DNA of 64,000 nucleotides from Yinghuangia elevatio (GCF_040649515.1 NZ_JBEZFP010000018.1:27171-91170); one strand, 5' to 3'. Positions 27,901-36,287 are shown, numbered from the stretch's first letter. Made by a program: numbers and translations. The notes: generated by a model from the sequence alone, not told the origin.

Positions 27901-28357
27901 GCAGCACCGCGGCCTCGTCGGGGCCGTAGGCCGCCGCGATGTCGCCCACGATGCGGTCGGCGAGAGCCGTACGCCGGCCGCGTCGGATCGCGCGGTACAC
28001 CTCGGACCTGAGTATCTGGGGTGCGTCGTCGAGGAGTTCTGCCAGGGCGTCGTCCGGAACCGGCATCTTGGCGGCGGAGCGGACGGCCCAGCGCGCGAGG
28101 TCCGGTTCGGGGGCGTGCAGGGCGGCGGTCACGAACGCGGTGTCCGCGACCGAGATGGCCATGTGCAGGGCGGTCTCGCGCCCGAAGCGGTCCATGGCCC
28201 ACAATTCGGCCAGGACGTCGGTGAGTTCGCCGGTCCGGGCGAGCTGCCGCGCGGTGTCGCGGGCGAGGCCGCGCCGTCCGGCGTATGGCAGGGCGTCGAG
28301 TGCCTCGAGGAGTTGCCTGACATGGTCGGCCGAGGACTGCGCTTGGGTGGGTGCCAT
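24911..28357 (-). CDS. Large HEAT-like helical repeat protein
   Basis: A 1148-aa soluble protein. ATG at 28357 gives MAPTQAQSSADHVRQLLEAL; the open frame runs 39 codons further but those are Arg/Pro-rich and unlikely coding. The whole length is Leu/Ala/Arg-rich with regularly spaced helices such as RDAVLAGAARVEGHAEILPVL and AVRRAAYQAFTRW, as in HEAT/ARM repeats. A low-complexity insertion with ADSRR and ADGDRQ units lies near residues 489-520. No catalytic motif, signal or membrane segment is visible. Its function is unknown; large helical-repeat proteins usually scaffold other proteins. The end is 16 bases from the hspR terminator. Confidence 0.7.
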   Translation of the reverse strand: MAPTQAQSSADHVRQLLEALDALPYAGRRGLARDTARQLARTGELTDVLAELWAMDRFGRETALHMAISVADTAFVTAALHAPEPDLARWAVRSAAKMPVPDDALAELLDDAPQILRSEVYRAIRRGRRTALADRIVGDIAAAYGPDEAAVLLPACSPDAAAAVLPVLPFTPTLSRALARRTPDLVLDAADRELSDLPASLRAAWWQRHGQAVGIAAESRPLRVLDLLERHTRQGMMPWGVAPRLHLLVAADPRRTVDVLIRAGHHGPALSRGVAHRLAAAATENLADLGRAVRDNEALFTSLLRAFPPSAREAFFDAVHADVDLSQWEIDEDVLELLPTARRIAEARRMLAVAEAEDDTDARQHMLAQLPYDEVRGELLAECRRPDAYDRANGYRALIGCAARTRDPRRFAAALTEDLERVRKDQDPVRSAVFDALDDVPRWLFTDEAADALDVLGHHAFEAVDLSWATRTRLQSLAAEILADVTRRAGAADSRRAADGDRQSPGADRRSAEGDSQLAEWARRTLGQPSVAKDFWVPNECLRGIETQVFDALLPAVRAAADRRDYAPTLALAGQLGRKGWEIDALQDLLEEAVRLGDTSVVSSAVPHRLADPRHRDARTAEVLAADPSTFTLPSVRDAVLRRRTDLLDPYLTGQRPQGRFAPASDVWVPRIGRDTARLLPRQREAYARLAAAQVTDETLPATERAAWLADLAHVPGAGRALVLPHLDSPDALVRDAVLAGAARVEGHAEILPVLLARVSGDDTHAAMYTASRVSRYVAPSQLGPLLDALLTAPAGKVTVRKEAVRLLVERGVPDGVERVADTATRDDVHRDVLRAALVALLSRLDRPSSWAVVERAVAGPRDVATVPVAVHPLDLAAGDRARFATLVVTTCGHEHAAVRRAAYQAFTRWSPWAPGEVERVHAAVRDLTVRKGWKDAAEAIQGLVRDGFAGDEFLATVDVLADAAHAEAGGPLDAVAGRDRPATRRLRHLVKLTRAWARQQPPSVTAAEVRRLAEHLADNRGFPYEGVQLLAEAVPLHGDEDVITAGLRAVAVRCADSPLLAFRAGRRLRARVTSYVAPVTPDELLAPVAALAADRTVATGLLALALAGETGPLTGWSSEWRALVRELRAHPAPDVSHAARALATARE

Positions 28358-28523
28358 CGGCCAAGTATCCGCAGCGGGCCGCGCGCGGTCGCGGGGATTT
28401 TCCCTCAGGCAGAGGCCGAGGCGCATGCTCAGGTCCGGGCCGGCACGCACGCCCGGGCCGCCGCGCGTGCCCACGCCAACGCTCAGTTCGAGGCTCAGGC
28501 CGAGGCGCCGGGGCTCGTGCCGG

Positions 28524-29090
28524 TCAGCCGCGTCCCATCGTGCGGTCGACGCGGATCTCGATCACGACGCGCAGCGGATTGGCGGACGGCGGGCGGTAGC
28601 GGGCGGCGTACCGGCGCTCGGCGTCGGCTATCGACGCGGGGTCGTCGCGCAGCACGGCGGTACCCTCCAGCGTCGCCCAGCGGCGCCCGTCTATCTGGCA
28701 CAGCGCGACGCGCATGCCGGACGGGCCTGCCGCCCGTATGTTCCGCGCCTTGCGGCTGTCGCGGCCGGTGATGACCCGGGCGATGCCGGTCTCCGGGTCG
28801 AAGGTCGCGCCGACCGGGACCACGTGCGGGGTGCCGTTGGGACGGAGTGTGGTGAGCGTGCACAGGTGGTATTCGCGCCAGAAAGCGAGGTACGCCTCGT
28901 CGAGCGTCGCGGCGAATGCGCTCGGCGGCATGTCCGGCAGCGGCGTCGGCAGCAGCGTCGGACCCGCCGCCGGTATCCGTACGGGCGCCGTCACGGGGGC
29001 CGCGGGCGCGACCGGGTGCGGGGTGACGGGGCGCGGGATGACAGGGCGCGGGCTGGTGAGCGGTGTCGATGTGGGGCCGGCAGCGGTCAT
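28524..29090 (-). CDS. Pyridoxamine-phosphate-oxidase-like flavin/F420 oxidoreductase
   Basis: A 188-aa protein. The first 55 residues are a Pro/Thr-rich tail that is probably disordered, possibly from an over-long start. The split-barrel domain follows: YHLCTLTTLRPNGTPHVVPVGATFDPETG, VITGRDSRKARNIRAAG and RWATLEGTAVLRDDP, ending with the cofactor-binding beta strands. Actinomycete members bind FMN, F420 or haem. The ATG at 29090 gives this length. It is divergent from clpB with the HAIR site in between (29151-29177), so HspR could in principle influence it too. Confidence 0.75.
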   Translation of the reverse strand: MTAAGPTSTPLTSPRPVIPRPVTPHPVAPAAPVTAPVRIPAAGPTLLPTPLPDMPPSAFAATLDEAYLAFWREYHLCTLTTLRPNGTPHVVPVGATFDPETGIARVITGRDSRKARNIRAAGPSGMRVALCQIDGRRWATLEGTAVLRDDPASIADAERRYAARYRPPSANPLRVVIEIRVDRTMGRG

Positions 29091-29150
29091 GCCCCGACGG
29101 TAGCCGCCGTGAAACCGGGCCTGATCTGCGGGGTCGAATCGCCCCTGCGG

Positions 29151-29177
29151 AAAGTTGAGTGGAATAGACTCAACTTT
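29151..29177. promoter_or_regulatory. HAIR operator for HspR upstream of clpB
   Basis: AAAGTTGAGT, 7 bases (GGAATAG), then ACTCAACTTT: 10-base arms that are perfectly complementary, containing the HAIR core TTGAGT-N7-ACTCAA. It lies about 145 bases before the clpB start and between divergent genes. This is the strongest HAIR in the window. Confidence 0.93.
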
Positions 29178-29321
29178 GTCACCGTTGACTCCGGTGGGCC
29201 GCCCGGGAAGCGAACGCACCATGCCGCCGCGCCGGAACGCCCCGGGAAATGCCGTAGGAACGTCGCAGTCGCACAGAGAAGTAGCAGAGAACCGTCGTAG
29301 CGAAGGAGTCGCAGCGCGCAC

Positions 29322-31940
29322 ATGGATGCCAACAAGCTCACCACGAAGGCCGCGGAGGGTCTTTCCACTGCCGTACGCAAGGCGGCGGCGTCCGGGCACC
29401 CCCAGGTGGAGCCCGCGCATCTGTTGCTGGCCCTGCTCGAACAGCCCGAGGGCACCGCGCTTCCGCTGCTCGCCGCACTCGGCGTCGAGCCGTCGCGCGT
29501 GAAGGTCGCCGCCGAGCAGGTGCTCGACCGGATGCCGCGGGCGCAGGGCTCGACGGTGGCCGCGCCGCAGCTCGCGCGCGAGACGCTGGCCGCCCTGAAC
29601 GACGCGGGCGAGCGCGCGCAGGCGCTCGGCGACGCGTACGTCTCCACCGAGCACCTCCTCGTCGGCATCGCCGAGACGGGCGGTGCGGTGGGCGAGGCGC
29701 TGCGGGCGCAGGGGGCCACGCCGCAGGCGCTGCTCGACGCGTTCACCAAGGTGCGCGGCAGCGCGCGCGTGACGTCCCAGGACCCGGAGAGCACGTACCA
29801 GGCACTGGAGAAGTACGGCCGCGACCTGACCGAGGAGGCGCGCGACGGCAAGCTCGACCCGGTCATCGGGCGCGACGCGGAGATCCGCCGCGTCGTGCAG
29901 GTGCTGTCCCGGCGGACCAAGAACAACCCGGTCCTGATCGGCGAGCCCGGCGTCGGCAAGACCGCCGTCGTCGAGGGTCTGGCCCGGCGCATCGTGGCGG
30001 GCGACGTCCCCGAATCGCTGCGCGGCAAGCGGCTGATCGCCCTCGACCTCGGTGCGATGGTCGCGGGCGCGAAGTACCGCGGCGAGTTCGAGGAGCGGCT
30101 CAAGGCCGTCCTGACCGAGATCAAGGACAGCGACGGCGAGGTCGTCACCTTCATCGACGAACTGCACACCGTGGTGGGTGCGGGTGCCACCGGCGACTCC
30201 GCGATGGACGCCGGCAACATGCTCAAGCCGATGCTCGCGCGCGGCGAACTGCGCCTGGTCGGCGCCACCACCCTCGACGAGTACCGCAAGCACATCGAGA
30301 AGGACCCCGCCCTCGAACGCCGTTTCCAGCAGGTGCTGGTGGGCGAGCCGAGCGTCGAGGACACCATCGCGATCCTGCGCGGCCTCAAGAGCCGGTACGA
30401 GGCGCACCACCAGGTGCAGATCGCCGACTCCGCGCTGGTGGCCGCCGCGACGCTCTCCGACCGCTACATCACCGCGCGCTTCCTGCCCGACAAGGCGATC
30501 GACCTCGTCGACGAGGCCGCCTCGCGCCTGCGCATGGAGATCGACTCGTCCCCCGTCGAGATCGACGAGCTCCAGCGCTCGGTGGACCGGCTGCACATGG
30601 AGGAGCTGGCGCTCGCCAAGGAGTCCGACCCGGCCGGCAAGGAGCGCCTGGAGAAGATCCGCCGCGACCTCGCCGACCGGCAGGAGCAGTTGAGCGCCCT
30701 GACCGCCCGCTGGCAGCAGGAGAAGGCCGGGCTCAACAAGGTCGGTGAGCTGAAGAAGCAGCTCGACGACCTGCGCGGCGAGGCCGAACGCGCGCAGCGC
30801 GACGGCGACTTCGAGACCGCGTCCAAGCTCATGTACGCCCAGATCCCCACCCTTGAGCGCGAACTCGCCGAGGCCTCGCACACCGCCGAGACCGCCGCCG
30901 CCACCGCGTCGATGGTCAAGGAGGAGGTCGGCCCGGACGACGTCGCCGACGTCGTGTCGTCCTGGACCGGCATTCCGGCGGGCCGCCTTCTGGAAGGCGA
31001 GCGCGGCAAGCTGCTGCGCATGGAGGAGGAGATCGGCAAGCGCCTCATCGGCCAGACCACCGCGGTCGCGGCCGTCTCCGACGCGGTACGCCGGGCGCGG
31101 TCCGGCATCGCCGACCCCGACCGCCCCACCGGCTCGTTCCTGTTCCTCGGCCCGACCGGCGTCGGCAAGACCGAACTGGCCAAGTCGCTGGCGGACTTCC
31201 TGTTCGACGACGAGCGCGCGATGGTGCGCGTCGACATGAGCGAGTACGCCGAGAAGCACTCGGTGGCCCGCCTCGTCGGCGCGCCGCCCGGGTACGTCGG
31301 CTACGAGGAGGGCGGGCAGCTCACCGAGGCGGTGCGGCGCAGGCCGTACACGATCGTGCTGCTCGACGAGGTGGAGAAGGCGCACCCCGAGGTCTTCGAC
31401 ATCCTGCTCCAGGTGCTCGACGACGGGCGTCTGACGGACGGTCAGGGCCGCACGGTGGACTTCCGCAACACGGTGCTGATCCTGACCTCGAACCTCGGCT
31501 CGCAGTTCCTCGTCGACCAGACCCTGGACCCCGCGGACCAGCGGGCCCGCGTCCTGGAGGTCGTACGGGCGTCGTTCAAGCCGGAGTTCCTGAACCGGCT
31601 CGACGACGTGGTGGTCTTCGACGCCCTCGGCACCGACGAACTCGCGCACATCGTGGACCTGTCGGTGGCCCGGCTGGGGCAGCGGCTGGCCGACCGGCGC
31701 ATCACCCTCACCGTCACCGCGGCGGCCCGCGAGTGGCTGGCCCTGACCGGGTACGACCCGGCGTACGGCGCCCGCCCGCTCCGCCGCCTCGTGCAGACCT
31801 CGATCGGCGACCAACTCGCCCGCGAGCTGCTCGCCGGGGAGGTCGCGGACGGCGACACCGTGGTCGTGGACCTGGACGAGGCCCGCGACAAGTTGTCCGT
31901 CGTCGCGGAGAAGGCGGCGGCGACCGCGAAGACTCTCTGA
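29322..31940 (+). CDS. clpB: ATP-dependent disaggregase ClpB
   Basis: An 872-aa Hsp100 AAA+ protein that pulls polypeptides out of aggregates together with DnaK. It has an N-terminal Clp_N repeat domain (1-150), a first AAA+ domain with Walker A GEPGVGKT at 207-214 and Walker B VVTFIDELHT, and a long coiled-coil middle domain around residues 405-520, which separates ClpB from ClpA or ClpC. A second AAA+ domain follows with GPTGVGKTE from residue 610 and IVLLDEVEKAHP. It lacks the IGF/L loop that would bind ClpP. Expression is likely released with the dnaK operon on heat shock through the HAIR site at 29151-29177. Confidence 0.97.
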   Translation: MDANKLTTKAAEGLSTAVRKAAASGHPQVEPAHLLLALLEQPEGTALPLLAALGVEPSRVKVAAEQVLDRMPRAQGSTVAAPQLARETLAALNDAGERAQALGDAYVSTEHLLVGIAETGGAVGEALRAQGATPQALLDAFTKVRGSARVTSQDPESTYQALEKYGRDLTEEARDGKLDPVIGRDAEIRRVVQVLSRRTKNNPVLIGEPGVGKTAVVEGLARRIVAGDVPESLRGKRLIALDLGAMVAGAKYRGEFEERLKAVLTEIKDSDGEVVTFIDELHTVVGAGATGDSAMDAGNMLKPMLARGELRLVGATTLDEYRKHIEKDPALERRFQQVLVGEPSVEDTIAILRGLKSRYEAHHQVQIADSALVAAATLSDRYITARFLPDKAIDLVDEAASRLRMEIDSSPVEIDELQRSVDRLHMEELALAKESDPAGKERLEKIRRDLADRQEQLSALTARWQQEKAGLNKVGELKKQLDDLRGEAERAQRDGDFETASKLMYAQIPTLERELAEASHTAETAAATASMVKEEVGPDDVADVVSSWTGIPAGRLLEGERGKLLRMEEEIGKRLIGQTTAVAAVSDAVRRARSGIADPDRPTGSFLFLGPTGVGKTELAKSLADFLFDDERAMVRVDMSEYAEKHSVARLVGAPPGYVGYEEGGQLTEAVRRRPYTIVLLDEVEKAHPEVFDILLQVLDDGRLTDGQGRTVDFRNTVLILTSNLGSQFLVDQTLDPADQRARVLEVVRASFKPEFLNRLDDVVVFDALGTDELAHIVDLSVARLGQRLADRRITLTVTAAAREWLALTGYDPAYGARPLRRLVQTSIGDQLARELLAGEVADGDTVVVDLDEARDKLSVVAEKAAATAKTL

Positions 31941-32082
31941 GTTTCGCTCTGGGGCGCTGCCGTCCCCTGCGGCCCGGTCGTGAGATTTTCTCCGACGGGG
32001 ACCGATGAGTTTCCGTCGGCCGACCGGTCGAACCATTTGCCGACCGCAGCACCCGATATGACAGAGACATTGGAGACCCGCA

Positions 32083-32655
32083 ATGCGCACCCTCATCAGC
32101 ACCGCTTTCGTCTCGCTGGACGGCGTCGTGGAGGCGCCGGGCGGTGAGGCCGGGTACCGGAACGCGGGATGGACCTTCAAGGACGTCGAGTTCCTGCCGG
32201 AGGCCTTCGAGATCAAGGGCCGGGAGCAGCAGGAGGCCACCGCAATGCTGCTGGGCCGCGTCAGCTACGAGGCGTTCAGCCCCGTGTGGCCCGGCATGGA
32301 GGACTTCGCGGAGTACAAGGACATGCCCAAGTACGTGGTCTCGACCACGCTCGGCGACGCCGACCTGGTGTCGGACTGGGGGAAGACCACGATCCTGCGC
32401 TCGCTCGACGAGGTGGCGGCGCTGAAGGAGACGGAGGGCGGGCCGATCATCATGCACGGCAGCGCCACGCTGAACCGGGCGCTGTCCGACGCGGGCCTGA
32501 TCGACCGCTACCACCTGCTGGTCTTCCCGGTGCTCCTGGGCGCGGGCAAGCGCCTGTTCAGCGGCACCGACAAGGACCGGCAGAACCTGAAGCTGATCGA
32601 GCACGAGGCGTACGCCAACGGCCTGCAGAAGAACGTCTTCGACGTCGTCCGCTGA
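32083..32655 (+). CDS. Dihydrofolate-reductase-family protein (RibD-C-like)
   Basis: A 190-aa protein of the deaminase-reductase family (RibD C-terminal/DHFR fold). It begins MRTLISTAFVSLDGVVEAPGG and contains TAMLLGRVSYEAFSPVWP (cofactor loop), PKYVVSTTL, GPIIMHGSATLNRALSDAGLID and LVFPVLLGAGKRLF. Family members bind NADPH; substrates are mostly unknown. The ATG is preceded by TTGGAGACC. It follows clpB by 142 bases and converges with the citrate synthase-like gene on the other strand. Confidence 0.87.
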   Translation: MRTLISTAFVSLDGVVEAPGGEAGYRNAGWTFKDVEFLPEAFEIKGREQQEATAMLLGRVSYEAFSPVWPGMEDFAEYKDMPKYVVSTTLGDADLVSDWGKTTILRSLDEVAALKETEGGPIIMHGSATLNRALSDAGLIDRYHLLVFPVLLGAGKRLFSGTDKDRQNLKLIEHEAYANGLQKNVFDVVR

Positions 32656-32686
32656 CACCCGGGGCCGGGTGGGGCGCGGCGGCTCC

Positions 32687-34069
32687 TCACTCCGGCCGCG
32701 GTCCGGTGTACGTGCCGGTCGGGCGGAAGCGGTGCGGCTTGGCCTGGTACTCCTCCAGGGCGTGCGCGATCCAGCCCGCGGTACGCCCGACCACGAAGAC
32801 GCCCTCGCCCGCGTCGGCCGGCATCGCGCAGGCCAGGGCGAGGGCGGCGAGCGCCAGGTCGATGTTGGGCCGCAGCGCGGGGCGCCGGGACATGACCTCG
32901 GCGAGGTCGTCGAGGGTGCGCACGACCGCCGCCGCCTCCGGGATCTCCCGGAGGAACCCCAGCAGCTCGCGGGCCCGGACGTCCCCCTGGCGGTAGACGC
33001 CGACCTCCTGGCCGAAGCCGGGGACCGGGATGCGTGAACGCAGGCGCTCCGAGACGACGGCCGCCGGGTCGCCCGAGGCGTGCGCCTCGGCGAGCAGCCG
33101 ATAGGCCAGCGCGCTGGCGAGGCCGTGATGCGGTCCGTCGACCGCGCCCAGGCCGGCCTGCACGACCGAGTACGGGTCGGCGCGTACCGACGCCGCGATC
33201 CGGGCGGCGGTGGTGGACGCCGCGAGCCCGTGGTCGGCGGTGAGCACCAGGGCCGCGTCCAGGGCGGCGAGTGTCGCGGGCGACGACGGCCGCACGGTCA
33301 GCCGGGGCCACAGCCGTTCGGCCAGCGAGGTCGGGGGAGCGGAGGTCGGGGGATCAGACGTCGCGGGAACGGATGTCGCGGGAACGGACGTCGGGGGCTC
33401 GGCCGCGGGTGGTGCGGTCCCCACGAGGGGGAGGGCCTCGACCATCGTGGCGAGGAGTGAACCGGCGGTGGCGGTCACGGAGTCCGCGTCGGTGGCGTAC
33501 CGCAGCGGGTCCACAGCCGCGGCCGAGGCGACCGCGACCCGCATACGGTCGATGGTGCGTGCGGCAGCGGGCAGCGTGCCGACGGCTGCTCGGGCAACCG
33601 CCAGGGAGGCGGGGTCCGCCTCGAACACCTCGTCGGCGTCCAGGGCTTCGCTCCACAGCCAGGCCGCGACCGACTCGAAACCGTGGGTGCGCACCAGCCG
33701 CGAGACCGGTGCGCCCCGGTAGAACAGGTCGTCGTCGCGGATGAGCGTGAGGGCGGTGCGGACCTCCTCCAGCGCCGGGGAGCCGCCGCGGCCGCGGCCC
33801 GCGCGCCGGGCCACGGCGTCCACCTCGTCGGGCGCGAACAGGCTGGTCCGGCCGTCCTCCGCGCGCACGCTGGTCAGCAGTCCACGGCTGACGTACGCGT
33901 AGACCGTCTCGACCTTGACCCCCAGGCGCCGCGCGACCGCGTCCGCGGTGAGCCGGTGCGCCGACGGTCCTTCAGGCTGCCCTCCCGACGGTGCTCCCGA
34001 CAGTGCGCCCGGCTGTCCTCCGCGTGGTGCTCCGGACCGTCCTCCGGGCTGTCCTTCGGTGGAAACCAT
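32687..34069 (-). CDS. Citrate synthase-family protein with N-terminal HTH
   Basis: A 460-aa fusion. Residues about 38-85 form a MerR-like helix-turn-helix (LTADAVARRLGVKVETVYAYVSRGLLTS). The rest has the citrate synthase fold with LTADHGLAASTTAARIAAS, DGPHHGLASALAYRLL and IPVPGFGQEVGVYRQGD. Ordinary citrate synthase has His at the corresponding catalytic stretches (DHGFNAST and GFGHPVYR in the neighbour); here DHGLAAST keeps His but GFGQEVGVYRQGD replaces the catalytic GFGHPVY His with Gln, so activity is doubtful. A proline-rich insert repeats TSxPA or TSxPP about five times. It is divergent from the true citrate synthase and may sense acyl-CoA or oxaloacetate to regulate it (inference). 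Confidence 0.85.
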   Translation of the reverse strand: MVSTEGQPGGRSGAPRGGQPGALSGAPSGGQPEGPSAHRLTADAVARRLGVKVETVYAYVSRGLLTSVRAEDGRTSLFAPDEVDAVARRAGRGRGGSPALEEVRTALTLIRDDDLFYRGAPVSRLVRTHGFESVAAWLWSEALDADEVFEADPASLAVARAAVGTLPAAARTIDRMRVAVASAAAVDPLRYATDADSVTATAGSLLATMVEALPLVGTAPPAAEPPTSVPATSVPATSDPPTSAPPTSLAERLWPRLTVRPSSPATLAALDAALVLTADHGLAASTTAARIAASVRADPYSVVQAGLGAVDGPHHGLASALAYRLLAEAHASGDPAAVVSERLRSRIPVPGFGQEVGVYRQGDVRARELLGFLREIPEAAAVVRTLDDLAEVMSRRPALRPNIDLALAALALACAMPADAGEGVFVVGRTAGWIAHALEEYQAKPHRFRPTGTYTGPRPE

Positions 34070-34085
34070 GACTTCAGGGTCTCAT

Positions 34086-34122
34086 ATTGACTCGATCAAT
34101 GTTGACGTTCTCAAGGTTGACC
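34086..34122. promoter_or_regulatory. Candidate operator between divergent citrate synthase genes
   Basis: ATTGA-CTCGA-TCAAT (34086-34100) is a short dyad, and GTTGAC follows at 34101-34106 with GGTTGACC at 34115-34122. Repeated TTGAC words in the 160-base divergent region could be a binding site for the HTH-citrate synthase protein, and one of them may be a -35 element. Inferred from position only. Confidence 0.4.
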
Positions 34123-34230
34123 GGGAGAGTCGCAAGTACCCGCGGAAGCAGCGGGATTCGCCCAGGACCCGCCCGCCGCGCCGACCCGGCCCGCAGGGCG
34201 GGATCCGCCACCGGAACCCAAGGGGTCGCC

Positions 34231-35427
34231 ATGACTGCCACCGCAGGACCGGCCGCCGCATCGCCCTCCGGACCGCGCCGCGACACGATCGTCGAGGTGC
34301 CGCGCGGACTCGCCGGGGTCGTCGTCACCGACACCTCGATCGGCGACGTACGCGGCCGCGAGGGCTTCTACCACTACCGCGAGTACTCCGCCGTCGACCT
34401 GGCCGAGCACCGCGCGTTCGAGGACGTGTGGCATCTGATGCTGCGCGGCACGCTGCCGGACGCCGTCGAGCGGGCCCGGTTCGCCCGGGAGGCCGCGCCG
34501 CTGCGCCGCGTACCGGACGGCGTGCTGCCGCTGCTGGCGCCGGTCGCCGACGCGACGCGCGACGACGGTCCCCTCGCCGGGGTGAAGGCGCTGCTGCCGC
34601 TGGTCGGCGCCGCCTACGGCATGCGCCCGCTGTACGACGCGACACCGCGCCGCCGCCAGGACGAGGCACTCGCGCTGGCCGCCCTCGTGCCGACGCTGAT
34701 CGCCGCGCTCCACCGGCTCCAGCGGGGCGAGCGGCCGCTCGAACCGCGCGACGACCTCGGCTATGCCGCCAACTACCTCTACCTGGTGACCGGCACCGAG
34801 CCGGACGCCGCCCGGGCCAAGGCCGTCGAGGCGTACCTGGTGTCGACGATCGACCACGGCTTCAACGCCTCGACCTTCACCGGCCGCGTCATCGCGTCCA
34901 CCGGCGCCGACCTGGCGTCGTGTGTCGCGGGAGCGCTCGGCGCGCTGACCGGGCCGCTGCACGGCGGCGCCCCCAGCCGCGCGCTCGACACGCTGGACGC
35001 CATCGGCACGCCCGACCGGGCACGGGCGTGGATCACCGACCGGGTCCTGGCCGGCGAGCGCATCATGGGCTTCGGCCACCCGGTGTACCGGACCGAGGAC
35101 CCGCGGGCCCGCATGCTGCGCGGCATCGCGTACGAACTCGGGGGCCCGCTGGTGGACTTCGCCGCGCAGGTCGAGCGCGAGGTGGTCGCCGTGCTCGCGG
35201 ACCTCAAGCCCGGCCGCGAACTGCACACCAACGTCGAGTTCTGGGCGGGGGTCGTGATGGAGCTGTGCGGGCTGCCGCGCGGCATGTTCACCCCGACGTT
35301 CGCGGCGAGCCGCGTGGTGGGCTGGACCACGCACGCGCTCGAGCAGGCGGCCGACTCCAAGATCATCCGTCCGGCCGCGCGGTACGTCGGGGCGCCCGCC
35401 CCGCAGCGCGTCCCGGCTCTGACCTGA
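34231..35427 (+). CDS. Citrate synthase
   Basis: A 398-aa enzyme that condenses acetyl-CoA and oxaloacetate (or propionyl-CoA in 2-methylcitrate synthases). The catalytic residues are visible in IDHGFNASTFTGRVIAST (His), GPLHGGAPSRALD (His), MGFGHPVYRTEDPRARML (His/Arg) and NVEFWAGVVMELCGLPRGMFTPTFAASR (Asp is replaced by Glu in this stretch, as in some relatives). The ATG at 34231 has AAGGGG upstream; an open frame from 34087 is Arg/Pro-rich and unlikely coding. The stop codon lies inside a 5-base tandem repeat that starts at 35421. Which of the two paralogues feeds the TCA cycle cannot be decided here. Confidence 0.88.
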   Translation: MTATAGPAAASPSGPRRDTIVEVPRGLAGVVVTDTSIGDVRGREGFYHYREYSAVDLAEHRAFEDVWHLMLRGTLPDAVERARFAREAAPLRRVPDGVLPLLAPVADATRDDGPLAGVKALLPLVGAAYGMRPLYDATPRRRQDEALALAALVPTLIAALHRLQRGERPLEPRDDLGYAANYLYLVTGTEPDAARAKAVEAYLVSTIDHGFNASTFTGRVIASTGADLASCVAGALGALTGPLHGGAPSRALDTLDAIGTPDRARAWITDRVLAGERIMGFGHPVYRTEDPRARMLRGIAYELGGPLVDFAAQVEREVVAVLADLKPGRELHTNVEFWAGVVMELCGLPRGMFTPTFAASRVVGWTTHALEQAADSKIIRPAARYVGAPAPQRVPALT

Positions 35428-35505
35428 CCTGACCTGACCTGACCTGACCTTGCCTGACCTGACCTTGCCTGGCCTGACCTTGCCTGGCCTTGCCTTGCCT
35501 GGCCT
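35421..35505. repeat. Pentamer tandem repeat (NNCCT) at the citrate synthase 3' end
   Basis: Seventeen 5-base units in a row: GACCT six times, then a mix of TGCCT, GACCT and GGCCT. It overlaps the last codons of the citrate synthase gene and supplies its TGA. The pure GACCT block at the 5' side should be prone to slippage. Each GACCT pair creates TGA in every frame, so length change should not extend the protein. Confidence 0.9.
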
Positions 35506-35682
35506 TGCCGGACCCGCCCACCTGACGCCGTCCGGCCGCCGCCTATGGGCGTCTGACGAAATGTCCGGTAGAAAGTCGCTCCGGACTGCGTCCGGAAGCC
35601 GTTCGGAATAAGTTTCCGACGAGGTGTAACGCGATCGGGTGCCCGCGGACTCTCCCATGCGTACGACCAAAGGGGAGGGTCT

Positions 35683-36198
35683 GTGGCGAGCACGGGGAAA
35701 GCGGCGGCGGAGGCGGACTATCTCGAGTTCGCCGCCGCACGCAGCAGCGCCTTGTTCCGCATCGCATGCCTGCTGACCGGCGACTGGCACCTGGCCGAGG
35801 ACCTGGTGCAGGAGACGCTCGGCAAGGTGTACGTGTCGTGGCGCCGCGTCAGCGCGGCCGACTCGCCGTCCGCCTATGCCGACGCCATCCTCGTTCGGAC
35901 GTTTCTGTCGTATCGCCGCAAACGCAGTTCGAGCGAGACACCGACCGGCGCGCTGCCGGACCACGGTTATGCCGCGGACGATCCCGGCCTGCGGCTCACG
36001 CTGCTCGACGGGCTCGCCCGACTGCCGGAGCGCGACCGGGCGGTGCTGATCCTGCGCTATTGGGAGGACCGGTCGGTCGACGAGGCGGCGGAGGTCCTCC
36101 GCATGTCGCCGGGGACCGTACGCGTGCGCTCGCTGCGTGCGCTGCGTCGCCTCCGCCGCCTGCTCGGCGACCAGTTGCCGCAACTCGCCGAGTGCTGA
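35683..36198 (+). CDS. SigE-family ECF RNA polymerase sigma factor
   Basis: A 171-aa sigma factor of the actinomycete SigE (SigL/sigma-70 ECF) family. Region 2 is FRIACLLTGDWHLAEDLVQETLGKVYVSWRRV, and region 4 is LPERDRAVLILRYWEDRSVDEAAEVLRMSPGTVRVRSLRAL with the helix-turn-helix. The GTG start follows AAAGGGGAGGG. The next gene encodes a single-pass membrane protein, the usual arrangement for sigma factor and surface-linked regulator. The signal is unknown. Confidence 0.92.
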   Translation: MASTGKAAAEADYLEFAAARSSALFRIACLLTGDWHLAEDLVQETLGKVYVSWRRVSAADSPSAYADAILVRTFLSYRRKRSSSETPTGALPDHGYAADDPGLRLTLLDGLARLPERDRAVLILRYWEDRSVDEAAEVLRMSPGTVRVRSLRALRRLRRLLGDQLPQLAEC

Positions 36199-36287
36199 CC
36201 GGGCTGCCGCCGCGCGCCCGCCACCCCCTCCAGCCCACCCCATCGGAACCTCAGCTGACCGGCGAACCCGGAGAACGGTGACCGACC

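Noticed and set aside
31992..32019. Terminator after clpB
   Set aside because: Only a 7-bp stem with a 14-base loop and no T-run; too weak to list.
34087..34230. Longer N terminus for the citrate synthase gene
   Set aside because: The added residues are Arg/Pro-rich, overlap the divergent promoter region, and a better ribosome site precedes the ATG at 34231.
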